Below the pieces are notes generated by a model that searched no databases, was not told where the DNA came from, and saw only the letters and a list, made by a program, of their open reading frames with translations. The position numbers and the translations under genes are program-made. From Bacillota bacterium (GTDB lineage: Bacteria > Bacillota_I > Bacilli_A > Acholeplasmatales > Acholeplasmataceae), in assembly GCA_027620815.1 (NCBI GenBank), contig JAQCDH010000036.1, positions 1-7,328 of the forward strand: DNA of 7,328 nucleotides, read 5' to 3'. Positions 1 to 6,465 of the stretch are shown here, piece by piece (the stretch's first letter is position 1; every line of letters starts with the position of its first letter).

Positions 1-710
1 TGAATCGCTTCTTTTTTCACGAGTTGTGAGGGTTCTAATGATGTAATAATTGCATTTAAATCTTCGTAAGTAAACTGATAAATATAGACGAGATTTTCAA
101 TGAGTTGTCTTATCGATGATTTTAATAAACTTGGCTTTTTATATGCAGAAGGTAATTGATCAACCCATCCTTCATATGGAAATGTAGATTTTAATAATGG
201 ATGATGGACACCACCATTTTCAAAAAGTGGTTCATGAATCGATAATCTTTTGATTTGATCAATTTCAAATACATCATTAAATTGTACATCCTTACGAACA
301 TACCCGATAGATGGTTGCGTGACTTTAAATTGCTCGATAAGAAATGTTAAGGTTTGCTTTCCTACTTTTTGTTCAAGCGTGATTCCAAAAATCGTATCAT
401 TTAAAAATTGCTTTGCCGTCATTGGTTTTTTTAATTGTAAAAGAATCTCTTCTTGTTTTTCAAATACATCTAATAAGGCATACGCACTTAGATGATTACA
501 CGCTTCGTTAAACTCTTTTTCAGTAATCACAAGCATATTAAGTATCAATGCTTGATCCATGTCAACACTTTCTTTTTGATACGTGTATGAAAAGATAAAT
601 TGATATAGAGAAAAAGCAACCGTTCCAATAAGTGGACGATACAAAAGTGATAGTACTTTATGATCATGACCCGATAAATCTATCGGAGAGAATAGTTTAA
701 TGTGCTTCAT
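1..710 (-). CDS. dnaB: Replication initiation and membrane attachment protein, DnaB type (3' end outside window)
   Basis: I translated the frame from ATG 710 to the window edge. It is open for 236 codons with no stop, so this is an N-terminal fragment of a gene running off the low-coordinate end. It resembles Bacillus subtilis DnaB, the DnaD-like factor that helps DnaA, DnaD and DnaI load the replicative helicase. It is not the hexameric helicase that carries the same name in E. coli. The strongest likeness is LLYRPLIGTVAFSLY (22-36), close to the YQPLIGPVAFSLY that I recall from the Bacillus protein. Around 78-100 the pattern ALLDVFEK...LLQLKKPMTAKQFLND also fits the N-terminal winged-helix domain. 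Near 177-190 comes FPYEGWVDQLP, like the family's aromatic motif ahead of the second domain. An in-frame TAG lies just upstream, so ATG 710 is the first possible start. No Shine-Dalgarno is visible there, and translation is probably coupled to coaE, whose stop lies 11 bases inside this gene. Confidence 0.85.
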   Translation of the reverse strand, partial: MKHIKLFSPIDLSGHDHKVLSLLYRPLIGTVAFSLYQFIFSYTYQKESVDMDQALILNMLVITEKEFNEACNHLSAYALLDVFEKQEEILLQLKKPMTAKQFLNDTIFGITLEQKVGKQTLTFLIEQFKVTQPSIGYVRKDVQFNDVFEIDQIKRLSIHEPLFENGGVHHPLLKSTFPYEGWVDQLPSAYKKPSLLKSSIRQLIENLVYIYQFTYEDLNAIITSLEPSQLVKKEAI

Positions 711-1299
711 GTAAGATGAGTTCTATTTCCTTTTCTAATGCTTGATAAAATGATTCAAATCCTAATGTTCCTGAAACGATATGTGTTGTTTTTTTGATTT
801 TTTCTTCTTGTTTCATTTGTGAATCAATTCTAGAAACTGCTTGATTGTGTGTGAATCCTCTTTTTTTTAACCGGTTTAATTGGATATCTTTATGAACAGT
901 GATTAAAATCACTGCATCTAAATGATGTTCATAAGATGTTTCATAGAGTAATGGAATATCAATAAAAATTATCCCTGATTTCATTTTGATTTGTTTTTCA
1001 ATTTCTTCATACACTTTTGGATGTAAATAGGATTCAAGTTGATGTCTGATTGTCTCATTTAAAAACACTTCTTCAATAAAAGCCTGCTTGATATGATGAT
1101 CTTTTAAATCACGATTAAACATGATTGAAAGAGTGTCAATGACATCTTGATGTTTCCAAAGCGTTCTAACAATTTCATCACTATCAATGACATCATAGCC
1201 TTTGGCTTTTAAATAGGTAACTGCAGTGGATTTTCCACTCGCAATGTTTCCTGTAATTCCTATTTTTAAGTTATTGTTTTTGACATGTTGGACAGACAT
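697..1299 (-). CDS. coaE: Dephospho-CoA kinase
   Basis: CoaE phosphorylates the 3'-hydroxyl of dephospho-CoA with ATP, the last step of coenzyme A synthesis in the cytoplasm. With ATG 1299 it has 200 residues, the usual size. The P-loop is ITGNIASGKST (15-25). DSD (39-41) is the acidic substrate-site motif, normally DAD. RHQLESYLHPKV (85-96) matches the conserved LE-x-HP-x-V segment. DIPLLYE (114-120) corresponds to VPLLFE. QLNRLKKRG (140-148) and SRIDSQM (156-162) form the LID and arginine-bearing helix. The late motif that commonly reads DN-x-G before a C-terminal helix is altered to SGTLG (176-180), a modest departure. About ten residues precede the first strand, slightly more than in many homologues, but no later start codon fits. 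It overlaps mutM by 29 bases and dnaB by 14. Confidence 0.95.
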   Translation of the reverse strand: MSVQHVKNNNLKIGITGNIASGKSTAVTYLKAKGYDVIDSDEIVRTLWKHQDVIDTLSIMFNRDLKDHHIKQAFIEEVFLNETIRHQLESYLHPKVYEEIEKQIKMKSGIIFIDIPLLYETSYEHHLDAVILITVHKDIQLNRLKKRGFTHNQAVSRIDSQMKQEEKIKKTTHIVSGTLGFESFYQALEKEIELILHEAH

Positions 1300-2077
1300 A
1301 CGTTCCTCTACCCCCAACTTTTATTTTAATAATTGGTGTTTGACACCTTTCACAAGGTTCATCTTTTTTAGTATGAACTTTTAATTCATTTTGAAATTTA
1401 CCATCGACTCCATGAACCGCGTGATACGTCCTAATGGTGGAACCTCCAAGAGAGGTTGCGTGTTCTAAGACATCTGTTGCGTGTTTGATTAAAGATACTA
1501 CTTCTTTTTGTGTGATTTTATCACACGGTTTTAATGGGTGAATTTTTGTGCGGTATAACGTTTCATCTACATAAATATTACCTAAACCAGCAATGATGTG
1601 TTGATCAAGAAGTGCCATTTTAATTGGAATACGTTTATTAGTAAGTCTTTGATGAAGTGTTTGAGAATCGCTATCTTTAGGTTCTTTACCAAGTAAAGAT
1701 AATGGTGGAACTTCTAGATACTTAGATTTAGATATCAGTTCAAATTTTCCAAATTTTCTTGTATCGTGATATGTTAAATATTCATCAGAATTTAAATGAA
1801 AGACCACATGCTCATGATGCGCTTTTTTACGTGGTTGGTGAATGTAATATTTACCCTCCATTCGTAAATGTGAAATCATCACATCTTCATCTAAAACAAA
1901 CACTAAATATTTACCATATCTTAAAATGTCTTGAATGCGTTGGCCTGTGATCGTGTGTTTAAAATCTTTTGTAATAACACAATTGTCCCAGTAAATATCA
2001 ACATCAACAATCACTTTATTTTTTAATAATGGTAATAATGTTTGTCTTACGGTTTCTACCTCAGGTAATTCTGGCAT
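1271..2077 (-). CDS. mutM: Formamidopyrimidine-DNA glycosylase (Fpg/MutM)
   Basis: MutM excises 8-oxoguanine and formamidopyrimidines from DNA and nicks the abasic site by beta/delta-elimination, the first steps of base excision repair. The 268 residues match the family length. The N-terminus MPELPEVETV supplies the catalytic Pro2 and Glu3, with Glu6 also present. Lys56 in RYGKYLVF is the usual conserved lysine. Met73 (HLRMEG), Arg107 and Phe109 (HDTRKFG) correspond to the residues that fill the gap left by the flipped base. GLGNIYVDE (164-172) is the helix-two-turn-helix signature. The C-terminal zinc finger is complete, with Cys242, Cys245, Cys262 and Cys265, and Arg257 in GGRGTYVC contacts DNA. 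The start follows directly on polA, and the end overlaps coaE by 29 bases. Pairing with polA makes functional sense, because Pol I fills the gap the glycosylase opens. Confidence 0.97.
   Translation of the reverse strand: MPELPEVETVRQTLLPLLKNKVIVDVDIYWDNCVITKDFKHTITGQRIQDILRYGKYLVFVLDEDVMISHLRMEGKYYIHQPRKKAHHEHVVFHLNSDEYLTYHDTRKFGKFELISKSKYLEVPPLSLLGKEPKDSDSQTLHQRLTNKRIPIKMALLDQHIIAGLGNIYVDETLYRTKIHPLKPCDKITQKEVVSLIKHATDVLEHATSLGGSTIRTYHAVHGVDGKFQNELKVHTKKDEPCERCQTPIIKIKVGGRGTYVCPTCQKQ
1304..1309 (-). promoter_or_regulatory. coaE ribosome binding site that decides the start
   Basis: AGAGGA on the minus strand ends 4 bases before ATG 1299, inside mutM. The longer in-frame start, TTG at 1317, has only an A+T-rich stretch with no Shine-Dalgarno in front of it. 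The ATG is therefore preferred. Confidence 0.7.
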
Positions 2078-4686
2078 TATTTGACCTCATACCAACTATG
2101 ACCAGTATCCATTGAGATATCAAGTGATACTTTCATGTCGATTGCATGTTTCATCGCATCTTCTACAAGTTTAGAAACATTTTCAAGTTCGTCATCATAC
2201 ACATTTAAGATGAGTTCATCATGTACTTGTAAGATCAGTGATGACTTAAGATTAGCATGTTTGATTTTTTGATGAAGCTCAATCATTGCAAGTTTGATAA
2301 TATCAGCGGCAGAGCCTTGAATTGGCGCATTCAATGCAGTTCTTTCACCAAAAGCTCGTTGCATAAATACCGGTGATGTCAGTTCTGGAATGTAACGTCT
2401 TCTTTTAAGAATCGTTTCAACATAACCGTGTGTTTTAGCAAACGCTACCGTCTCTTCCATATACGTTTTAATTTCAGGATAAATCGTTAAATACGTGTCA
2501 ATAAATTGCTGCGCTTCTTTTTGAGACACATGAATATCATCTGCTAAACTCCATGCTGAAATCCCGTAAATAATGCCAAAATTAACCGCTTTTGCTTGAC
2601 GTCTTTGTTCTTTTGATACGGTTTCAACATGAAATACTTTTTTAGCGGTTTGTTCATGGATATCTTCGTTTTTATTAAATGATTCAATAAGTGCTTCTAC
2701 ATTTGCAATATCGGCAAGCACGCGTAATTCAATTTGAGAGTAATCGGCACCCAGTAACAAAGCACCTTTTGAAGCATGAAAAATTTGACGAATGAGTCTT
2801 CCTTCTTCAGTACGAATAGGAATGTTTTGTAAGTTAGGATCGGTTGAAGAAAGTCTTCCTGTTGTTGTTAAAGCTTGCATATAAATGGTATGGATTTTAC
2901 CATCACTTAAAATATAAGGTCTAAGTCCTTCGATATAGGTGGAATACAATTTAGAAAGACTTCGATACGTTAGAATATGCTCAATAATCGGATGATGCTT
3001 TGTGAGCTTTTCTAAAACATCAACATTGGTTGAATATCCATTTTTTGTTTTTTTACCTGAAGGCAACCTTAAATGGTCAAATAAAACCTCACCTAATTGT
3101 TTTGGGGATGCAATATTGAATGACAATCCAGCGAGATCTTGAATCGTTTTTTCTAAGATATCAATTCTTGATTTTAATGTATCTCCTAATTGATTAAGTG
3201 TGTCGATATTCGCATCAATCCCTTGAAATTCCATATCACCTAATACAAATGATAAAGGAAGTTCAACATCATACAATAAATGAAATTGATTTTTTTCTTG
3301 TAATAACACATCTTGTTTTTCTTTTAAATCTAATATCGCTTTCGCTTTAGAAACGATGTGTTTTTGATGACGCGCATCTTCAGGTAATCCTTTTTTAACA
3401 CCTTTTAAGTATATATCTTCTTCATAAGCAATGCCTGTATAATCAAATGCAGAAACAACGCGATTAAATTCTTCTTTTCCTAAATGCGCATTAATAATAT
3501 AGCTTGAAAGTAATAAATCAAACGTGATGCCTTTAATTTCTAGCCCTTTCCATTTGAAAAAAACATAGATTGCTTTGGCATCATAAACATATTTTATAAT
3601 ATCAGGATTTTCTAAAAATTGGCGAAATAAAGAGGATGTTAAGGCGTAATTTGGTTCAATAAACACATACCTATGATTAAATGCGAGTCCTATTCCCCAT
3701 AACTCAGCATGATGATAATTACTATCAGAAAGTTCAACATGCATCGCACATGTTTGAAAGGATAACGAAGAAAACTGTTCATCAGAATCAATCACTTCAA
3801 TCTCATACTCAGCTATCGTTTCTTCTACATTGACTTTTTTAGCAAGCATATGAAGTTCATATCTTTGTAAAAACTTGATATGCTTATCTTGGTCTAGTGG
3901 ATTTCTTAAAATATCTTCAAATACTAAATCAAGTGATGCATTCGTATCTATCGTCACGAGTGTTTTAGATAATAATGCAGATTCATGACCTTCTTTAATT
4001 TTCTCTGCTAATTTTCCACCAATCTCATCTGCGTGCGCTAACACATTTTCTAATGATCCATAGGTTTTAAGTAGTTTAATGGCTGTTTTTTCGCCAACCC
4101 CAGGAATGCCTGGGATATTATCAGAAGGATCTCCCATGAGCCCTTTTAAATCAATCATTTGAAGATGTGTGAGTTCATAGGTTTCTATAATTTTTTCTGG
4201 CGTAAAATGATGCACTTCTTTCATACCTTTTTTAAGTAAATGCACCGTGACATTATTAGAAACAAGTTGCAGTAAATCTTTATCAGACGAATAAATATGT
4301 ATATCATAATGAGGTGTTTTAGACAATGTGCCAATAATATCATCTGCTTCATATCCTGCTTGACGGTAATGCGTGACACCAATCACATTTAAATACTCGT
4401 TAATGATATCAAGTTGACTTGCAAGTTCTTCAGGCATTTTTGCACGTCCTGCTTTATATTCTTGATACATCTCATGTCTTTTGGTTTTTTCTTTTGTATC
4501 AAAAGCAACTAATATCATGTCATCTTGATCAGTGATGATTTGTTCAAACATGTTAATAAATGCAAAAAGGGCATTTGTATATTCACCTTTTGATGTTTGC
4601 ATTAAAGTCGCACCTGGATACGCGGTTGCAAAATAGGCACGAAAGACGATTGAATTACCATCGACTAAGATTAGTTTTTTATTCAT
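2077..4686 (-). CDS. polA: DNA polymerase I, full length, with degenerate 3'-5' exonuclease domain
   Basis: PolA removes RNA primers, fills gaps and does repair synthesis. The protein has 869 residues from ATG 4686. Residues 1 to about 290 form the 5' nuclease, with LVDGNS (Asp9), YEADDIIG (about 112-119), SSDKDLLQLV (Asp135, Asp137) and GDPSDNIPGIPGVGEKTA (about 186-202). Residues about 300-460 form the 3'-5' exonuclease fold. There the first motif reads AMHVELSDS instead of the usual DTET, and the third motif Tyr-x3-Asp is lost (HIVSKAKAILDLKEKQ), so proofreading is probably absent, as in Bacillus Pol I. The polymerase domain has motif A DYSQIELR (Asp648), the O-helix RRQAKAVNFGIIYG with Lys699, Phe703 and Tyr707, and motif C VHDE (His822, Asp823, Glu824). 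All polymerase catalytic residues are present. The TAA stop shares one base with the mutM ATG. It starts a new transcription unit after the ffh terminator. Confidence 0.97.
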   Translation of the reverse strand: MNKKLILVDGNSIVFRAYFATAYPGATLMQTSKGEYTNALFAFINMFEQIITDQDDMILVAFDTKEKTKRHEMYQEYKAGRAKMPEELASQLDIINEYLNVIGVTHYRQAGYEADDIIGTLSKTPHYDIHIYSSDKDLLQLVSNNVTVHLLKKGMKEVHHFTPEKIIETYELTHLQMIDLKGLMGDPSDNIPGIPGVGEKTAIKLLKTYGSLENVLAHADEIGGKLAEKIKEGHESALLSKTLVTIDTNASLDLVFEDILRNPLDQDKHIKFLQRYELHMLAKKVNVEETIAEYEIEVIDSDEQFSSLSFQTCAMHVELSDSNYHHAELWGIGLAFNHRYVFIEPNYALTSSLFRQFLENPDIIKYVYDAKAIYVFFKWKGLEIKGITFDLLLSSYIINAHLGKEEFNRVVSAFDYTGIAYEEDIYLKGVKKGLPEDARHQKHIVSKAKAILDLKEKQDVLLQEKNQFHLLYDVELPLSFVLGDMEFQGIDANIDTLNQLGDTLKSRIDILEKTIQDLAGLSFNIASPKQLGEVLFDHLRLPSGKKTKNGYSTNVDVLEKLTKHHPIIEHILTYRSLSKLYSTYIEGLRPYILSDGKIHTIYMQALTTTGRLSSTDPNLQNIPIRTEEGRLIRQIFHASKGALLLGADYSQIELRVLADIANVEALIESFNKNEDIHEQTAKKVFHVETVSKEQRRQAKAVNFGIIYGISAWSLADDIHVSQKEAQQFIDTYLTIYPEIKTYMEETVAFAKTHGYVETILKRRRYIPELTSPVFMQRAFGERTALNAPIQGSAADIIKLAMIELHQKIKHANLKSSLILQVHDELILNVYDDELENVSKLVEDAMKHAIDMKVSLDISMDTGHSWYEVK
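2084..2088 (-). promoter_or_regulatory. mutM ribosome binding site inside the polA 3' end
   Basis: GAGGT on the minus strand lies 6 bases before the mutM ATG, within the last codons of polA. This good Shine-Dalgarno match fixes the start whose Pro-Glu N-terminus is catalytic. Confidence 0.7.
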
Positions 4687-4691
4687 AAACA

Positions 4692-4694
4692 CCT
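4692..4694 (-). promoter_or_regulatory. polA ribosome binding site (AGG core) that decides the start
   Basis: The minus strand reads AGTAGGTGTTT immediately before the ATG at 4686, which places the AGG core 5 bases upstream of that ATG. An in-frame GTG at 4692 would overlap this core, so the GTG is rejected as the start. Confidence 0.6.
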
Positions 4695-4705
4695 ACTCAT
4701 TTAAA

Positions 4706-4714
4706 ATTTTATCA
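4706..4714 (-). promoter_or_regulatory. Likely extended -10 promoter of the polA operon
   Basis: The minus strand reads TGATAAAAT, that is TG-n followed by TAAAAT, an extended -10 element for the housekeeping sigma factor. An overlapping TATGAT at 4716-4711 is an alternative -10. No good TTGACA-like -35 is visible at 16 to 18 bases; the best is a poor GGAAAT at 4734-4729. Such a promoter would lean on the extended -10 or on an activator. Transcription would begin near 4699, giving a leader of only about a dozen bases before the polA ATG. The upstream terminator makes a promoter in this gap necessary, which supports the call. Confidence 0.5.
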
Positions 4715-4729
4715 TAAATTTTTAACAGA

Positions 4730-4752
4730 TTTCCCACGACTTATGTGGATAA
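4730..4752 (-). repeat. Imperfect inverted repeat centred beside the DnaA box
   Basis: TTATCCAC (4752-4745) is mirrored by GTGGGAAA (4737-4730) across a 7-base spacer ATAAGTC. As DNA half-sites, 6 of 8 positions match. As RNA the arms would pair with one wobble and one mismatch. No T-run follows, so it is not a terminator. It could be a two-site operator in which one half is the perfect DnaA box and the other a degraded one, or a chance palindrome. Confidence 0.4.
4744..4752 (-). promoter_or_regulatory. DnaA box (perfect TTATCCACA)
   Basis: The minus strand reads TTATCCACA, an exact match to the high-affinity form of the DnaA-binding consensus TTATNCACA. It lies in the only intergenic gap of the window, about 58 bases before the polA ATG and just upstream of the likely polA promoter. 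DnaA bound here could adjust transcription of polA-mutM-coaE-dnaB, as DnaA does at some other replication and repair promoters. That role is inferred from position alone. I saw no cluster of further boxes and no A+T-rich unwinding array, so this does not look like an origin. Confidence 0.6.
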
Positions 4753-4756
4753 CTTT

Positions 4757-4792
4757 AAAAAATAAAAGTCAATATTTAAATTGACCTTTATT
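4757..4792 (-). terminator. Intrinsic terminator overlapping the end of ffh
   Basis: On the minus strand the arm AATAAAGGTCAAT (4792-4780) pairs with ATTGACTTTTATT (4773-4761). The stem is 13 base pairs with a single G-T wobble (4786/4767), closed by a 6-base TTAAAT loop. Six T residues follow at 4762-4757, the first two of them also part of the stem. This is the classic Rho-independent shape, although A+T rich and so weaker than a GC stem. The last codons of ffh form the left arm and loop, and the TGA stop (4771-4769) lies in the right arm. It separates the SRP operon from polA. The structure was read by eye and no folding energy was calculated. Confidence 0.8.
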
Positions 4793-6154
4793 CTTACCTT
4801 TACCTTTTTTCATTTTAGGTTGTTGCATCTGTTGAGGTTTAAAGTTATTCAGTTGAGAGGTATCCATAGACATCATTTGTTTCATCATCATTTTTTGTTT
4901 ATTAAATGCATCTCTTAGCCTGTTCACTGCTGCAACGGATAACCCACTACCTTTCGCGATGCGTTCACGTCTTTTAGATGATTGATCAATAAGCGCAGGA
5001 TCTTTACGTTCTTTTAACGTCATGGAATCAATTATGATTCCCATTTCTTTTATTGGTTTATCATCCACTTGAGAAGCTTGTTTTCCTAGTCCAGGAATGA
5101 GTCCAACAACTTTTTGAATGGAACCCATGCGTTGAATCATTTTAAATTGTTTTTTTAAGTCATTATAGTTGAATGTATTGTTTTGAATCTTTGACATGAG
5201 ATCTTTTGCATCGTCTTCAGAAACTGATTCCGATGCTTTTTCAACTAAACTCATGACATCACCCATGCCTAAAATTCTAGATGCCATACGATCTGGGTGG
5301 AAAACTTCAAGCGTTTCTATTTTTTCTCCAGATGCTTGAAATTTAATTGGAATTTGAGCAACACTTGATACCGATAATGCAGCACCACCACGCGTATCAC
5401 CATCAAGTTTTGTAAGTAACACACCTGTGGCAACAATGGCTTCATGGAAATTTTTTGCTGTATTCGCTGCATCTTGACCCGTCATTGCATCAATGGTAAG
5501 AAGTATTTCAGAAGGTGAGGTTAATGTTTTAATACGTTTCAGTTCGTCTAATAACATCTCATCAATCGAAAGACGACCAGCAGTATCAATAAGCATGACA
5601 TCAAAAGCATGCGTTTTTGCATAGACGAGTGCTTCTTTAATAATGATTTCAACATCAGATTGACCTTTTTCAAAAACGTCGATTTCGATACTTTGACCTA
5701 AGACTTTTAGTTGTTCAATTGCGGCTGGTCTGTATATATCTGCTGCCACAAGTAATACTTTTTTCTTATCAGTATCTCGTAACGTTTTCGCGAGTTTGAC
5801 AATGGACGTTGTTTTACCAGAACCTTGTAACCCAATGAGCATCATCACGGTTAACCCAGAGGGCTGATAAGAAACATATGCTGTTTTTTCACCTAAGGTT
5901 TTTGTTAGAGTATCCGTGACAATTTTAACAACTTGCTGAGCTGGATTAAGTCCTTTAATGATTTTTTCACCGAGTGCTTGTTCTTTCACTTGTTCGGTGA
6001 ATGTTTTAATCACGCTTAAATGAACGTCCGCCTCTAAAAGGGCACGTCTTATTTCTTTTAAAGCATCTAAAATATCATTTTCTGTTAAATAGCCTTTTCC
6101 AGTTAATCGGCGAAGGGCCATTTGCATACGAGAACTTAACGTTGTTTCAAACAT
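4769..6154 (-). CDS. ffh: Signal recognition particle protein Ffh (SRP54 homologue)
   Basis: Ffh is the protein subunit of the bacterial SRP. It binds SRP RNA and hydrophobic signal sequences as they leave the ribosome, and hands the complex to FtsY in a GTP-dependent way. With the start used here it has 461 residues, close to the family norm. The order is N domain with ALLEADV (38-44); G domain with P-loop GLQGSGKTT (108-116), DTAGR (190-194) and TKLDGDTRGG (248-257); then the M domain from about 300. The RNA-binding helix-turn-helix is seen as KRRERIAKGSG (394-404) followed by VNRL. A methionine-rich helix, KMMMKQMMSM (421-430), lines the signal-binding groove. The tail is short, with glutamine and lysine/glycine-rich stretches. 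Two tandem ATGs exist at 6157 and 6154. A weak GGA at 6163-6161 is better spaced (6 bases) for 6154, and the alternative adds one Met. The stop codon lies inside a terminator hairpin, so ffh ends its operon. Confidence 0.97.
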   Translation of the reverse strand: MFETTLSSRMQMALRRLTGKGYLTENDILDALKEIRRALLEADVHLSVIKTFTEQVKEQALGEKIIKGLNPAQQVVKIVTDTLTKTLGEKTAYVSYQPSGLTVMMLIGLQGSGKTTSIVKLAKTLRDTDKKKVLLVAADIYRPAAIEQLKVLGQSIEIDVFEKGQSDVEIIIKEALVYAKTHAFDVMLIDTAGRLSIDEMLLDELKRIKTLTSPSEILLTIDAMTGQDAANTAKNFHEAIVATGVLLTKLDGDTRGGAALSVSSVAQIPIKFQASGEKIETLEVFHPDRMASRILGMGDVMSLVEKASESVSEDDAKDLMSKIQNNTFNYNDLKKQFKMIQRMGSIQKVVGLIPGLGKQASQVDDKPIKEMGIIIDSMTLKERKDPALIDQSSKRRERIAKGSGLSVAAVNRLRDAFNKQKMMMKQMMSMDTSQLNNFKPQQMQQPKMKKGKGKNKGQFKY

Positions 6155-6465
6155 CATTCATCCATCGCTTTAATTTGGTCTAATAGTGTTTCATCATTAG
6201 TTTCATCATAGGTTTTAAAAAGGTGTTGTCTTTTTTGAGCTTTTTGATAAAGTTGAAGTTTCTCTTCATACGCATACAAATGATCTTCTATTTTATGAAT
6301 GGCATCATGAATGGCGCTTCTTGAAACGTGATAGGCGTCTGCAATTTCTTTTAAGCTAAAATCTTCTAAGACATAGGCCTTAAAATAAAGTTTTTGAGTA
6401 TCTGTCAGTAGTGGTTCATATTGTAAAAATAATGAAATTAAATAATCTTTTTTATCAAAGTCCAT
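6154..6465 (-). CDS. ylxM: YlxM/p13-family helix-turn-helix protein, SRP operon
   Basis: A 103-residue protein of the YlxM (UPF0122) family, which usually sits between ftsY and ffh in Firmicutes and Mollicutes. It has been proposed to modulate SRP function, but its biochemical role is not firmly established. The segment from about 33 to 60 (LEDFSLKEIADAYHVSRSAI and onward) is a sigma-70 region 4-like helix-turn-helix. It is followed by a charged helix (YEEKLQLYQKAQKRQ) that is typical of the family. Two adjacent ATG codons are possible starts, at 6468 and 6465. I chose 6465 because a GGAG motif at 6475-6472 then sits 6 bases upstream; from 6468 it would be only 3. The start lies inside the end of ftsY and the stop overlaps the ffh start, so translation is probably coupled in both directions. 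Length and neighbours fit the family well. Confidence 0.92.
   Translation of the reverse strand: MDFDKKDYLISLFLQYEPLLTDTQKLYFKAYVLEDFSLKEIADAYHVSRSAIHDAIHKIEDHLYAYEEKLQLYQKAQKRQHLFKTYDETNDETLLDQIKAMDE

Noticed and set aside
861..868. An A8 run in coaE that contains an A-AAA-AAA slippery heptamer followed by GAGGA
   Set aside because: A -1 shift would add only a short tail ending in TAG and would cut the enzyme after its LID region. Such runs are common in A+T-rich coding DNA, and the run simply encodes the Lys-Lys-Arg of a conserved segment.
1271..1317. TTG at 1317 as the coaE start, giving six more residues
   Set aside because: It lacks a Shine-Dalgarno, whereas ATG 1299 has AGAGGA close by. 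The extra residues match nothing in the family.
1759..1950. A 63-codon open frame on the plus strand
   Set aside because: It lies wholly antisense within mutM, whose catalytic and zinc-finger residues are all intact. It resembles no family and has no evident promoter or neighbour on its strand.
4683..4700. A tiny open frame (ATG AGT AGG TGT TTA TGA) overlapping the polA start as a possible leader peptide
   Set aside because: The predicted transcript starts near 4699, so this ATG may not be transcribed, and it has no ribosome binding site. Its bases are better explained as the polA ribosome binding site.
4687..4768. A chromosomal replication origin at the DnaA box
   Set aside because: Only one perfect box is present, with no cluster, no repeated A+T-rich 13-mers and no dnaA-dnaN neighbours. 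It fits a regulatory site better.
4687..4768. SRP RNA (4.5S/scRNA) gene next to ffh
   Set aside because: The gap is too short and mostly taken up by the terminator and promoter. The conserved GGAA-tetraloop hairpin of SRP RNA is not seen.
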